Positions 55,698 through 63,793 of a stretch of DNA of 64,000 nucleotides are shown piece by piece. The stretch covers positions 248,001 to 312,000 of the forward strand of contig NZ_JAPDRF010000005.1 in NCBI RefSeq assembly GCF_040706615.1, given 5' to 3'. Both the position numbers and the translations under genes were made by a program. The notes below the pieces were generated by a model. It saw only the letters and a list, made by a program, of their open reading frames with translations. It ran no database searches and had not been told where the DNA came from. This stretch comes from Lentisalinibacter sediminis. Its GTDB lineage: Bacteria; Pseudomonadota; Gammaproteobacteria; Steroidobacterales; Woeseiaceae. Positions within the stretch are counted from its first letter, which is position 1, and each line of letters opens with the position of its first letter.

Positions 55698-57239
55698 CTA
55701 GCCGGACAGGGAACGGCGGAAATCCCGCGCCTGTCCGCGGATCGTCCCCAGCTCCTCTTCGCTCCAGCGGTCCAGGTTCTTCAGGATCATGTTCATGCGG
55801 CCCGTCTGCCGCAGTCGTTCCCGGTTGCGCGCAAGGAAGTCCCAGTACAGGAGCGTATAGGGGCAGGCGTCCTCGCCGGTGCGTTTCCCGGGGTCGTAGC
55901 GGCAGCCGCTGCAGTAGTTGCTCATGCGCTTGATGTACGCGCCGCCGGCCGCATAGGGCTTGGAGCCCACGATGCCGCCGTCCCCGTGCAGGGCCATCCC
56001 CAGGGTGTTGGGCAGCTCCACCCACTCCACTGCGTCCACGTAGACGGCGAGATACCAGTCGCAGACCTCTGCCGGCCGCAACCCTGCGAGCAGGGCGAAG
56101 TTGCCGATCACCATCAGCCGCTGAATGTGATGCGCATAGCCGTTGCCGAGGGTGTCGCCGATGCTCTGCGCCAGGCAGTTCATCTGCGTGTCGCCGGTCC
56201 AGAAGAAATCCGGCAACGGCTGCTCGTGCTCGAAGTGATTCAGGCCGCGGTAGCCCGGCATCTCCAGCCAGTAGACGCCGCGTATGAACTCCCGCCAGCC
56301 GAGGATCTGGCGCACGAAGCCCTCCACTGCGTTCAGCGGCGCCCGGCCCTCCCGCCAGGCATCCACGGCCGCGTCGATCGCCTCCCGGGGGTCCAGCAGC
56401 TTCAGGTTCAGGCTGGACGACAGCAGGGAGTGATACAGGAACGGCTCGCCCTGCCACATCGCGTCCTGGTATCGGCCGAACAGCGGCAGGCGGCCCGCGA
56501 CGAAGGCCGCGAGGGCCTCGCGCGCCTGCTCGCGCGTGACCGGCCAGCGGAAATTCTCCGTGCTGCCCGGGTGGTCCGGGAAATGCCGATCGACGGCGTC
56601 GAGCACGTCGCGGGTTGCCGCGTCCGGCTCGAAGCCGGTCCGCTCCGGCAGGTCGCCCGGCCCGTCCCGCCCGAAGGATTGCCGGTTGTCGGCATCGTAA
56701 TTCCAATCGCCGCCCACCGGCTCGTCGCCCTCCATCAGCACGTCGTGGCGCCGGCGCATCTGCCGATAGAAATACTCCATCACGAGGCGCTTGCGTCCGT
56801 CCGCCCATGCGGCGAATTCCTCGCGGGTGCAGAGGAAATGACCGTCGGCGAGCCATTCCACGGGCAGGTCGAGCGAGCCGCACACGGTGTCCACGGCATG
56901 GCGAACCCGCCATTCGCCGGGTTCGACCGCCACCAGACGCCGTGCGTGATAGCGCTTCGCCGCCTCCTCGATGGCGGCCGGGAGACTGGCCACGCCCTCG
57001 TCGATGTCCCGGTAGGAGATCCGCCGGCCGGACTCGCGCAGCTCCGCGGCGTAATGGCGCATGGCCGCGAAGAACACGGCGATGCGGTGCTTGTGGCTGG
57101 GCACGGCGGCGGCCTCGCCCGCGGTCTCCGCCATCAGTATTACGTCTTCGGCGGGATCGGACCCGGCGACAGCGGCATTGTTTTCGTCCAGCTGGTCGCC
57201 GAGCACCAGCACCAGGTCCCGGCAGTTGCGCTGCGTCAT
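55698..57239 (-). CDS. Iron-sulfur photolyase/cryptochrome (FeS-BCP, PhrB-like)
   Basis: Encodes 513 residues. The N-terminal domain begins LVLVLGDQLDENNAAV; the C-terminal FAD domain contains FVRQILGWREFIRGVYW and NGYAHHIQRLMVIGNFALL. Cys355, Cys443, Cys446 and Cys459 have exactly the spacing (88-3-13) I recall for the [4Fe-4S] ligands of Agrobacterium PhrB. Members repair (6-4) photoproducts with light. Upstream of the start the gene is divergent from acuI across a 237-bp spacer with a short tandem repeat. Confidence 0.93.
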   Translation of the reverse strand: MTQRNCRDLVLVLGDQLDENNAAVAGSDPAEDVILMAETAGEAAAVPSHKHRIAVFFAAMRHYAAELRESGRRISYRDIDEGVASLPAAIEEAAKRYHARRLVAVEPGEWRVRHAVDTVCGSLDLPVEWLADGHFLCTREEFAAWADGRKRLVMEYFYRQMRRRHDVLMEGDEPVGGDWNYDADNRQSFGRDGPGDLPERTGFEPDAATRDVLDAVDRHFPDHPGSTENFRWPVTREQAREALAAFVAGRLPLFGRYQDAMWQGEPFLYHSLLSSSLNLKLLDPREAIDAAVDAWREGRAPLNAVEGFVRQILGWREFIRGVYWLEMPGYRGLNHFEHEQPLPDFFWTGDTQMNCLAQSIGDTLGNGYAHHIQRLMVIGNFALLAGLRPAEVCDWYLAVYVDAVEWVELPNTLGMALHGDGGIVGSKPYAAGGAYIKRMSNYCSGCRYDPGKRTGEDACPYTLLYWDFLARNRERLRQTGRMNMILKNLDRWSEEELGTIRGQARDFRRSLSG

Positions 57240-57399
57240 GGCTCTCTCCGTCGCTTGGGCGTCACTCTAACCCGGGTGGCGGCACGGTACAGAGGGCGTA
57301 GAATTGGTCAGTGCCTGCGCACGGGGGCGGATGCCCGCCGGCAGCCGGCTTGCGGCGAGCCGTCAGTCCGATCCGGATTTCCGCGCCGTTGGTAACAGC

Positions 57400-57472
57400 C
57401 ATCACCACACGAGCCATCACCACACCAGCCATTCCCCCAACAGCCATCACCCAGGAGCTATCAGCCAGGAGC
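57400..57472 (+). repeat. Degenerate tandem repeat before acuI
   Basis: Five head-to-tail units occupy this stretch: three of 15 bp (CATCACCACACGAGC, CATCACCACACCAGC, CATTCCCCCAACAGC) and two of 14 bp (CATCACCCAGGAGC, TATCAGCCAGGAGC). The last unit supplies the AGGAG ribosome site six bases before the acuI ATG. Confidence 0.65.
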
Positions 57473-57476
57473 GACC

Positions 57477-58472
57477 ATGGACAGATTCAGGGCCTACCGC
57501 ATCGACAAGCAGGACGACGGGATCACCGCCGGGTTCGAGGAGATCGGCCTCGACGACCTGGGCGAGGGCGACGTGGTGGTGAAGGTCGGCTGGTCCACCA
57601 TCAATTACAAGGATGCGCTGGCGGCGACCGGCACGAGCCCCATCCTGCGTCGCTACCCGCTGGTGGGCGGCATCGATCTCGCCGGCGTGGTGGAGAGCTC
57701 GGCGGACGAGCGCTTCCCGGTCGGTACTCCGGTGCTCGTGAACGGCTGCGGGCTCGGCGAAAGCCATGACGGCGGCTATGCCGAGTACGCCCGGGTGAAA
57801 GGCGACTGGGTGGTGCCCATACCCGACGGTATGGATGCCCGTGAGGCCATGATGATCGGCACCGCGGGCTACACCGCGGCGCTGGCCGTCCACCGCATGG
57901 AACAGAACGGCCAGGCGCCGGAGACCGGGCCGGTGGCGGTGACCGGTGCCACCGGCGGCGTGGGCAGCATCGCCATCGACATGCTGGCGGGCCGCGGCTA
58001 CGAGGTGGCGGCGGTCACCGGCAAGGCCGACGAGCGCGGCTATCTCGAGTCCATCGGCGCCGCCGAGGTGCTGCTGCGCGACGAGATCGACCTGGGCAAG
58101 CGGCCGATGGAGAGGGCCCGGTGGGCCGGCGCGGTCGACAACCTGGGCGGGGAAGTGCTGACCTGGCTCACCCGCACCGCCGACTACGGCGCCAACATCG
58201 CCAGCATCGGCCTCGCCGCCAGCCCGAAGCTCGAGACCACCGTGCTGCCATTCATCCTGCGCGCGGTGTGTCTGCTCGGCATCAACTCGGTGGACACGCC
58301 GCGGCCTCTGAGGCTGGACGTGTGGAAGCGCATCGGCACTGATCTGAAGCCCCGCCACCTGCACGACATCGGCCATCGCGAGATCGCCTTCGAGGATCTG
58401 CCCGGCGCGTTCGACGATTACATCGCCGGCCGGGTGACGGGCCGCACCATCGTACGCATAGGGGGCGCGTAG
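57477..58472 (+). CDS. acuI: Acrylyl-CoA reductase (AcuI/YhdH family)
   Basis: Encodes 331 residues. It is a zinc-free medium-chain reductase: STINYKDALAATG at the N-terminus, then GGIDLAGVV, the NADPH motif TGATGGVGSIAIDML and the C-terminal LLGINSVDTP. The family reduces acrylyl-CoA to propionyl-CoA and detoxifies acrylate from DMSP or 3-hydroxypropionate. The next genes, prpBCD, consume propionyl-CoA, which supports that role, though prpB has its own promoter. Confidence 0.88.
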   Translation: MDRFRAYRIDKQDDGITAGFEEIGLDDLGEGDVVVKVGWSTINYKDALAATGTSPILRRYPLVGGIDLAGVVESSADERFPVGTPVLVNGCGLGESHDGGYAEYARVKGDWVVPIPDGMDAREAMMIGTAGYTAALAVHRMEQNGQAPETGPVAVTGATGGVGSIAIDMLAGRGYEVAAVTGKADERGYLESIGAAEVLLRDEIDLGKRPMERARWAGAVDNLGGEVLTWLTRTADYGANIASIGLAASPKLETTVLPFILRAVCLLGINSVDTPRPLRLDVWKRIGTDLKPRHLHDIGHREIAFEDLPGAFDDYIAGRVTGRTIVRIGGA

Positions 58473-58477
58473 CCCGA

Positions 58478-58499
58478 AAATAGTCCGACTGGTCTATTT
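58478..58499. promoter_or_regulatory. Operator-like palindrome before prpB
   Basis: AAATAG (58478-58483) and CTATTT (58494-58499) are perfect inverted arms around 10 bp, with an inner AGTC-C-GACT dyad. It overlaps the -35 of the prp promoter, so a bound protein would repress. No regulator gene is nearby. Confidence 0.5.
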
Positions 58500-58527
58500 G
58501 GGAAAGGGCTCGGCGCTGGTTTAGAAT
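58498..58527 (+). promoter_or_regulatory. Promoter of prpBCD
   Basis: TTGGGA (58498-58503), an 18-bp spacer and TAGAAT (58522-58527), about 55 bp before prpB. Confidence 0.5.
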
Positions 58528-58580
58528 CGCCGCCCCCGCCCGGGACCCCGGGATCGATCGGAAACACTGGAGAATTCGGG

Positions 58581-59474
58581 ATGCAGAAGGAATCGGCCGG
58601 CGCCAGGTTCTGGCAGGCGCTGGAGGATGAACGGCCCCTGCAGGTGGTCGGCACCATCAATGCCTACAGCGCCCTCCTGGCCGGAGAAGCCGGTTTCCGT
58701 GCCATCTACCTGTCCGGGGCCGGCGTGGCCAACGCGTCCTTCGGTCTGCCGGATCTCGCGATGACCACCCTGAACGACGTCTGCGAGGACGTGCGCCGCA
58801 TCAGCTACGTGAGCGACCTGCCGCTGCTGGTGGATGCCGACACCGGTTGGGGCAGCGCCTTCATGATCGGCCGCACCATCCGCGAGCTGATCCGGGCCGG
58901 CGCCGCCGGCTGCCACATCGAGGACCAGGTGGCGGCCAAGCGCTGCGGCCACCGGCCGGGTAAGGCGCTGGTGGAGGCCGGCGAGATGGTGGACCGCATC
59001 AAGGCCGCCGCCGACGGGCGCACCGACGATCGCTTCGCGATCATGGCCCGCACCGATGCCCACGCCGTGGAAGGACAGCAGGCCGCGCTGGACCGGGCCG
59101 CCCGCTACGTGGAAGCGGGCGCCGACATGATCTTCGCCGAGGCACTGACCACGCTGGACGAGTACCGCCAGTTCACCGCCGCCATCGACGTGCCGGTGCT
59201 GGCGAACATGACCGAATTCGGCAAGACGCCGCTCTTCACCACGGAGGAGCTCGGCGAGGCCGGCGTGGCGATGGCGCTGTACCCGCTGTCCGCCTTCCGC
59301 GCGATGAGCGCGGCGGCCATGCACGTATACCGCACGCTGCGCTCGAAGGGCACCCAGGAAGCGGCCGTGGAACGCATGCAGACCCGCGCGGAACTCTACG
59401 ACGTGCTCGGCTACCACGAGTACGAGGAGAAGCTCGACGAGCTGTTCGCCGAGAGCGGGCTCGCCAGGAAATGA
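58581..59474 (+). CDS. prpB: 2-methylisocitrate lyase
   Basis: Encodes 297 residues. It is an ICL/PEPM-superfamily barrel with SGAGVANASFGLPDLAMTT, DADTGWG, the catalytic loop AAKRCGHRPGK with Cys, and MARTDAHAVEG. It splits 2-methylisocitrate into pyruvate and succinate, the last step of the methylcitrate cycle. GGAGAATTCGGG precedes the ATG. It is the first gene of prpBCD. Confidence 0.96.
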   Translation: MQKESAGARFWQALEDERPLQVVGTINAYSALLAGEAGFRAIYLSGAGVANASFGLPDLAMTTLNDVCEDVRRISYVSDLPLLVDADTGWGSAFMIGRTIRELIRAGAAGCHIEDQVAAKRCGHRPGKALVEAGEMVDRIKAAADGRTDDRFAIMARTDAHAVEGQQAALDRAARYVEAGADMIFAEALTTLDEYRQFTAAIDVPVLANMTEFGKTPLFTTEELGEAGVAMALYPLSAFRAMSAAAMHVYRTLRSKGTQEAAVERMQTRAELYDVLGYHEYEEKLDELFAESGLARK

Positions 59475-59525
59475 CACGACCGCCGTTACCGGAACGACGA
59501 CACAACGATACGGGGACCGAAGACT

Positions 59526-60650
59526 ATGACAGTTAACAAGAAGACCGGTGGTCTCGCCGGTGTGGTGGCAGGCAAGACGGCGCTCTGCACGGTGGGCAAG
59601 GAAGGCGCCGGACTCACCTACCGCGGCTATGACATCGACGACCTCGCCCACCAGGCGAACTTCGAGGAGGTCGCCCATCTGCTGATGCACGGTAAGCTGC
59701 CGAACCGCAGCGAACTGGAAGCCTACGTGAAGAAGCTGAAGGGAATGCGCGGCCTTCCCGACGAGCTGAAGACGGTCCTGGAGATGATCCCCGCCAGCGC
59801 CCATCCCATGGACGTACTGCGCACCGGGGTGTCCTTGCTCGGCAACCTGCAACCCGAGGGCGATGTGTCCAACCAGGCGGACGTGGCCGACCGGCTGGTC
59901 GCCGTGCTCCCGTCGATCCTCCTGTACTGGCACCGCTTCCACGCCGACGGCGCCAGGATCGAAACGGAGACCGACGACGACAGCGTCGCCGGCCACTTCC
60001 TGCACCTGCTGCACGACAAGCCGCCGAGCGAGCTGCACAGAAAGACGCTCGATACCTCACTGATCCTCTACGCCGAGCATGAATTCAACGCGTCCACCTT
60101 CACGGCGCGGGTCATCACGGCCACGCTGTCGGACTTCCACAGCGCCGTGACCGGCGCCATCGGCGCGCTGCGCGGCCCGCTGCACGGCGGCGCCAACGAG
60201 GCGGCGATGGAGCTGATCGAGAAATTCTCCTCGCCGGAGGAGGCCACCGCCGGCATCAAGCAGATGCTGGAGCGCAAGGACAAGATCATGGGCTTCGGCC
60301 ACCGCGTCTACACCGAGTCCGATCCGCGCAATACGATCAACAAGAAGATGTCGAAGCGCCTCTCCGAGGAGACCGGCGACACGCATCTCTATGCCGTATC
60401 CGAGGCCATCGAGAAGGTCATGTGGGACGAGAAGCGGCTGTTCGCCAACGCGGACTTCTTCTCGGCCAGCTGCTACCACTTCATGGGCATCCCCACTTAC
60501 CTGTTCACGCCCATCTTCGTGTGCTCGCGCATTACCGGCTGGGCCGCCCACATCATGGAGCAGCGCGCCGACAACAAGCTGATCCGGCCGGGCGCCGACT
60601 ACGTGGGCCCCGATCTGCGGCCGTTCACGCCCATCGACGAGAGAGACTGA
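59526..60650 (+). CDS. prpC: 2-methylcitrate synthase
   Basis: Encodes 374 residues, the short form typical of PrpC (citrate synthases of gammaproteobacteria are about 430). It has GLAGVVAGKTALCTV, YRGYDIDDLA, and the catalytic residues in GPLHGGANEAAMELI and GFGHRVYTESDPR. It condenses propionyl-CoA with oxaloacetate. Location between prpB and prpD fixes the assignment. The gap to prpD is 12 bp. Confidence 0.95.
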   Translation: MTVNKKTGGLAGVVAGKTALCTVGKEGAGLTYRGYDIDDLAHQANFEEVAHLLMHGKLPNRSELEAYVKKLKGMRGLPDELKTVLEMIPASAHPMDVLRTGVSLLGNLQPEGDVSNQADVADRLVAVLPSILLYWHRFHADGARIETETDDDSVAGHFLHLLHDKPPSELHRKTLDTSLILYAEHEFNASTFTARVITATLSDFHSAVTGAIGALRGPLHGGANEAAMELIEKFSSPEEATAGIKQMLERKDKIMGFGHRVYTESDPRNTINKKMSKRLSEETGDTHLYAVSEAIEKVMWDEKRLFANADFFSASCYHFMGIPTYLFTPIFVCSRITGWAAHIMEQRADNKLIRPGADYVGPDLRPFTPIDERD

Positions 60651-60662
60651 CAGGAGACCTCC

Positions 60663-62108
60663 ATGTCCGCCGATATCCGCTCTGCCAAGCGGCCTGACCC
60701 CGATCAGGTCCTGGTCGACATCGCCGATTACGTCACCGGTTACGAGATCGACAGCGATGTCGCCTACGAGACCGCCCACTACTGCCTGCTCGATACGCTG
60801 GCCTGCGGCTTCCAGGCGCTGGACTATCCCGCCTGCACCAAGCTGATGGGCCCGGTCGTACCGGGTGCGACGCTCAAGGGCGGGGCGCGGGTACCCGGCA
60901 CGGATTACGAGCTGGACCCGGTACAGGCGGCCTTCAACATCGGTGCCATGATCCGCTGGCTGGATTTCAACGACACCTGGCTCGCGGCCGAATGGGGTCA
61001 CCCCTCGGACAACCTGGGCGGTATCCTGGCCACCGCGGACTATCTCAGCCGCCAGGCGCGCAAGGACGGCAAAAAGCCCCTCGCCATGCGCGACGTACTG
61101 ACGGCCATGATCAAGGCCCACGAGATCCAGGGCGTGCTCGCGCTGGAGAACAGCTTCAACCGGGTGGGCCTGGACCACGTGCTGCTGGTGCGCATCGCAT
61201 CCACCGGCGTGGTCACGAAATTGCTCGGCGGCGACCGCGAGCAGGTCATCAACGCGGTCTCCAACGCCTGGATCGACGGCGGCGCGCTGCGCACCTACCG
61301 TCACGCGCCCAACACCGGTTCGAGGAAGAGCTGGGCCGCGGGCGACGCCACCAGCCGGGCGGTGCGCCACGCGCTCATCGCACTGAAGGGCGAGATGGGT
61401 TACCCGTCCGCCCTGTCGGCGAAGACCTGGGGCTTCTACGACGTGCTGTTCAAGGGCAAGGAATTCACCTTCCCCCAGGGCTACGGCAGCTATGTCATGG
61501 AGAACATCCTTTTCAAGATCTCCTACCCGGCCGAGTTCCACGCACAGACTGCGGTGGAAGCCGGCATGAAGCTGCACGAGGAGGTACGCGACCGCGTCGA
61601 CGAGGTCGAGCGGATCGTCATCGAGACCCAGGAGCCCGGCGTGCGCATCATCGACAAGACCGGCCCCCTCGACAACCCGGCCGACCGGGACCACTGCATC
61701 CAGTACATGACCGCCATTCCGCTGATCTTCGGCCGGCTTACCGCGGCCGATTACGAGGACGACGTGGCAAGCGACCCGCGGGTGGACGCGCTGCGGGATG
61801 CGATGGTGGTCACCGAGAACGAGCAGTTCACGAAGGACTACTATGATCCGGACAAGCGCTACATCGGCAATGCGGTGCAGGTGTTCTTCAAGGACGGCTC
61901 GAAGACGGAGCGGGTGGAGGTGGAATACCCCATCGGCCACCGCAAACGCCGCGAGGAGGGCATCCCGGTGCTGATGCAGAAGTTCCGGAAGAGCCTGCAG
62001 AAGAAGCTCGCCGGCGACCAGTGGAAACAGCTCTCCGAGCTTTCTGCCGACAAGGACAAGCTGGCGGCTACGCCCGTCGACGAATTCGTGGCACTCCTCG
62101 TCAAATAA
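60663..62108 (+). CDS. prpD: 2-methylcitrate dehydratase
   Basis: Encodes 481 residues, near the E. coli length of 483. MmgE/PrpD features are ETAHYCLLDTLACGFQAL, GARVPGTDYELDPVQAAFNI, DFNDTWLAAEWGHPSDNLG and NRVGLDHVLLVRIASTG. It dehydrates 2-methylcitrate without an FeS cluster; hydration to 2-methylisocitrate is then left to an aconitase elsewhere, since no acnD or prpF is present. GGAGACC precedes the ATG. Confidence 0.96.
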   Translation: MSADIRSAKRPDPDQVLVDIADYVTGYEIDSDVAYETAHYCLLDTLACGFQALDYPACTKLMGPVVPGATLKGGARVPGTDYELDPVQAAFNIGAMIRWLDFNDTWLAAEWGHPSDNLGGILATADYLSRQARKDGKKPLAMRDVLTAMIKAHEIQGVLALENSFNRVGLDHVLLVRIASTGVVTKLLGGDREQVINAVSNAWIDGGALRTYRHAPNTGSRKSWAAGDATSRAVRHALIALKGEMGYPSALSAKTWGFYDVLFKGKEFTFPQGYGSYVMENILFKISYPAEFHAQTAVEAGMKLHEEVRDRVDEVERIVIETQEPGVRIIDKTGPLDNPADRDHCIQYMTAIPLIFGRLTAADYEDDVASDPRVDALRDAMVVTENEQFTKDYYDPDKRYIGNAVQVFFKDGSKTERVEVEYPIGHRKRREEGIPVLMQKFRKSLQKKLAGDQWKQLSELSADKDKLAATPVDEFVALLVK

Positions 62109-62112
62109 AATG

Positions 62113-62166
62113 TAGGAGGGCCTTCAGGCCCGACCTGGTAGAGGATCGGGCCTGAAGGCCCTCCTA
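62113..62166. repeat. REP-like palindrome pair after prpD
   Basis: A 21-nt unit (62113-62133, beginning TAGGAGGGCCTTCAGG) and its exact inverse (62146-62166) flank 12 nt, giving a perfect 21-bp stem. Each unit also folds on itself at GGGCCT-TC-AGGCCC. It lies 4 bp past the prpD stop and may stabilise or end that transcript. Single units recur at 63526 and 63771. Confidence 0.8.
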
Positions 62167-62174
62167 GCCGGCTG

Positions 62175-62204
62175 TTGACTTGTCTTGTTGCGCGGCCGGA
62201 CAAT
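62175..62204 (+). promoter_or_regulatory. Possible promoter of the OmpA-family gene
   Basis: TTGACT (62175-62180), 18 bp, then GACAAT (62199-62204); the -10 is weak. Confidence 0.35.
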
Positions 62205-62270
62205 GTTGAACGAAGCGCGCAGAACCTTGCCCGCACGCACGACTGCCTCGAGTATTCAGGGAGAATCCTA

Positions 62271-63518
62271 ATGAGCAGGACCATCGCAGTCTTCACCGCA
62301 ATATTCATCGCTCTCCTCGGCGCCGGCCAGGCGCTGGCAGGAGACAACGTCGGTGAGGTCTACATCACGCCGTCCATCGTCTACATGGACGATGATGCGG
62401 ACCGCAACGTGGATGACGGCATCATCGGCGGCCAGCTGGCCATCGGCTATGCCTGGACCCGCTTCATCAACATCGAGGGTTTCATCAACGTGGGTCAGCT
62501 CGACGGCGCGCAGGACTTCGATCAGTACGAGATCGGCGCCAACCTGCTCGGCGTGTTGAATCGCGAGGGCATCTTCTCCCCCTATCTGCTGGCAGGCATC
62601 AGCCAGACCGAGACGGACGAGCCTCTGGGCGGTACCAACAACGAGGCGGCCTCCAGTCTGGGTGTCGGCTTCATGCTGGACCTGGGTAACACGCCCGCCA
62701 CGCTGAGGGCCGAATGGCGTTACCGCACCGAGCTCGCCGGCTACGAATTCGAGGACCAGATCGCCACCCTCGGCATCCAGTTCCCGCTCGCCGGCGGCAA
62801 GCCCCGGGTGGTGGACACCGACGGCGATGGCGTGCCCGACGACGTCGACCGCTGCCCCGGCACGCCCATCGGCACGCCAGTGGACCGCTTCGGCTGCGAA
62901 CTCGACTCCGATGACGACGGCGTGGTGGACAGCATCGACGAATGCCCGAACACGACGCCCGGCGCTGCCGTGGACGCGCGGGGTTGTGAGCGCGACAGCG
63001 ACGGCGACGGCGTCGTCGACAGCCGCGACCAGTGCCCGGGCACCCCGGCCGGTGCCCCTGTGGACGAGGTCGGCTGCGAGCTCGACTCCGACGGCGACGG
63101 CGTGGTCGACCGCCTCGACGAATGCCCGAACACCGCGGCCGGCGTCCCGGTGGACACCCGCGGCTGCGAAATCCGCGACGTCATCCGGCTGCCCGGCGTG
63201 AACTTCGAGACCAACTCCGACCGGCTGCGGCCGGGCGCGGAGGACGTGCTCGAAGACGCGGCCGAGACGCTGAAGCGCAACCCGGGTCTCGAGGTGGAGG
63301 TGGCCGGCCACACCGACAGCCAGGGCGCGGCGGCGTACAACCAGGGCCTGTCCGAGCGCCGCGCGCGCACGGTCATGGACTACCTGATCGGCCGTGGCGT
63401 CGACGAGGACATGCTGAGCTTCCGCGGCTACGGCGAGTCCCAGCCCATCGCGGACAACGCGACGGCAGCGGGCCGCGCCGAGAACCGCCGGGTGGAGCTG
63501 CGCATCCTCGACCGATAG
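62271..63518 (+). CDS. OmpA-family outer-membrane protein with thrombospondin-type-3 repeats
   Basis: Encodes 415 residues. A signal peptide (about 1-23, ending ALA) precedes an eight-strand barrel (about 27-178). Residues 182-300 hold four calcium-binding TSP3 units of 36 residues with the pattern D-x-D-x-DGV-x-D-x2-D-x-CP and a closing GCE. The C-terminal OmpA domain (about 305-415) has NFETNSDRLRP, VEVAGHTDSQGAAAYN and SERRARTVMDYL, which bind peptidoglycan. AGGGAG stands before the ATG at 62271. The two Cys in each repeat probably bond. REP units flank the gene. Confidence 0.93.
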   Translation: MSRTIAVFTAIFIALLGAGQALAGDNVGEVYITPSIVYMDDDADRNVDDGIIGGQLAIGYAWTRFINIEGFINVGQLDGAQDFDQYEIGANLLGVLNREGIFSPYLLAGISQTETDEPLGGTNNEAASSLGVGFMLDLGNTPATLRAEWRYRTELAGYEFEDQIATLGIQFPLAGGKPRVVDTDGDGVPDDVDRCPGTPIGTPVDRFGCELDSDDDGVVDSIDECPNTTPGAAVDARGCERDSDGDGVVDSRDQCPGTPAGAPVDEVGCELDSDGDGVVDRLDECPNTAAGVPVDTRGCEIRDVIRLPGVNFETNSDRLRPGAEDVLEDAAETLKRNPGLEVEVAGHTDSQGAAAYNQGLSERRARTVMDYLIGRGVDEDMLSFRGYGESQPIADNATAAGRAENRRVELRILDR

Positions 63519-63525
63519 GACAATG

Positions 63526-63546
63526 TAGGAGGGGCTTCAGCCCCGA
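63526..63546 (+). repeat. REP-like unit (variant hairpin)
   Basis: Same unit as at 62113 but with GGGGCT-TC-AGCCCC: a C-G pair has become G-C, a compensatory change that keeps the hairpin. It begins 8 bp after the OmpA-type stop. Confidence 0.75.
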
Positions 63547-63575
63547 TTCCTCCCTGCCAGGTCACCTTCTATTGT

Positions 63576-63647
63576 GGCCGCCCTGCGGGGGTGTCCATCT
63601 TGCTCCCGACAAAAGGTCGCGGCGATGGATACCCCCGCATGACGGCC
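63576..63647. repeat. Long imperfect hairpin
   Basis: Two 24-nt arms (63576-63599 and 63624-63647) match at 21 positions, and one of the three differences is a G-U pair. The arms surround a 24-nt loop. No gene is supported here. Confidence 0.7.
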
Positions 63648-63659
63648 GTGCTTGCGGTG

Positions 63660-63761
63660 TTGTGACGGCAGCGCCAGTCAGCAGGGCCTGCTGACTGGTG
63701 CCAAACCTCTCAGGCACGGGCCCGCCACCCTGGTCCACCCGATGGCGGGCCAACGTCAAAA
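63660..63761. repeat. Nested hairpins in the OmpA-glycosyltransferase spacer
   Basis: An outer pair (63660-63667 with 63754-63761, one mismatch) encloses two strong stems: 63671-63684 with 63688-63701 (14 bp, one G-U pair, 3-nt loop) and 63719-63727 with 63743-63751 (9 bp, perfect). The layout is a three-way junction. It may be a structured RNA or part of a REP-bounded mobile cassette. Confidence 0.55.
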
Positions 63762-63770
63762 GAGACCGGA

Positions 63771-63791
63771 TCGGGCCTGAAGGCCCTCCTA
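63771..63791 (-). repeat. REP-like unit (inverted)
   Basis: Exact reverse complement of the unit at 62113, placed 2 bp before the stop of the minus-strand gene. It closes the segment opened by the unit at 63526. Confidence 0.75.
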
Positions 63792-63793
63792 CA

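Noticed and set aside
63690..63720. Resemblance of CAAACCTCTCAGGCAC to part of a glycine riboswitch
   Set aside because: The other conserved glycine-aptamer elements are missing and no glycine gene follows.
63562..63759. 65-codon frame on the minus strand in the multi-hairpin segment
   Set aside because: The region is explained by palindromes; no ribosome site or recognisable motif.
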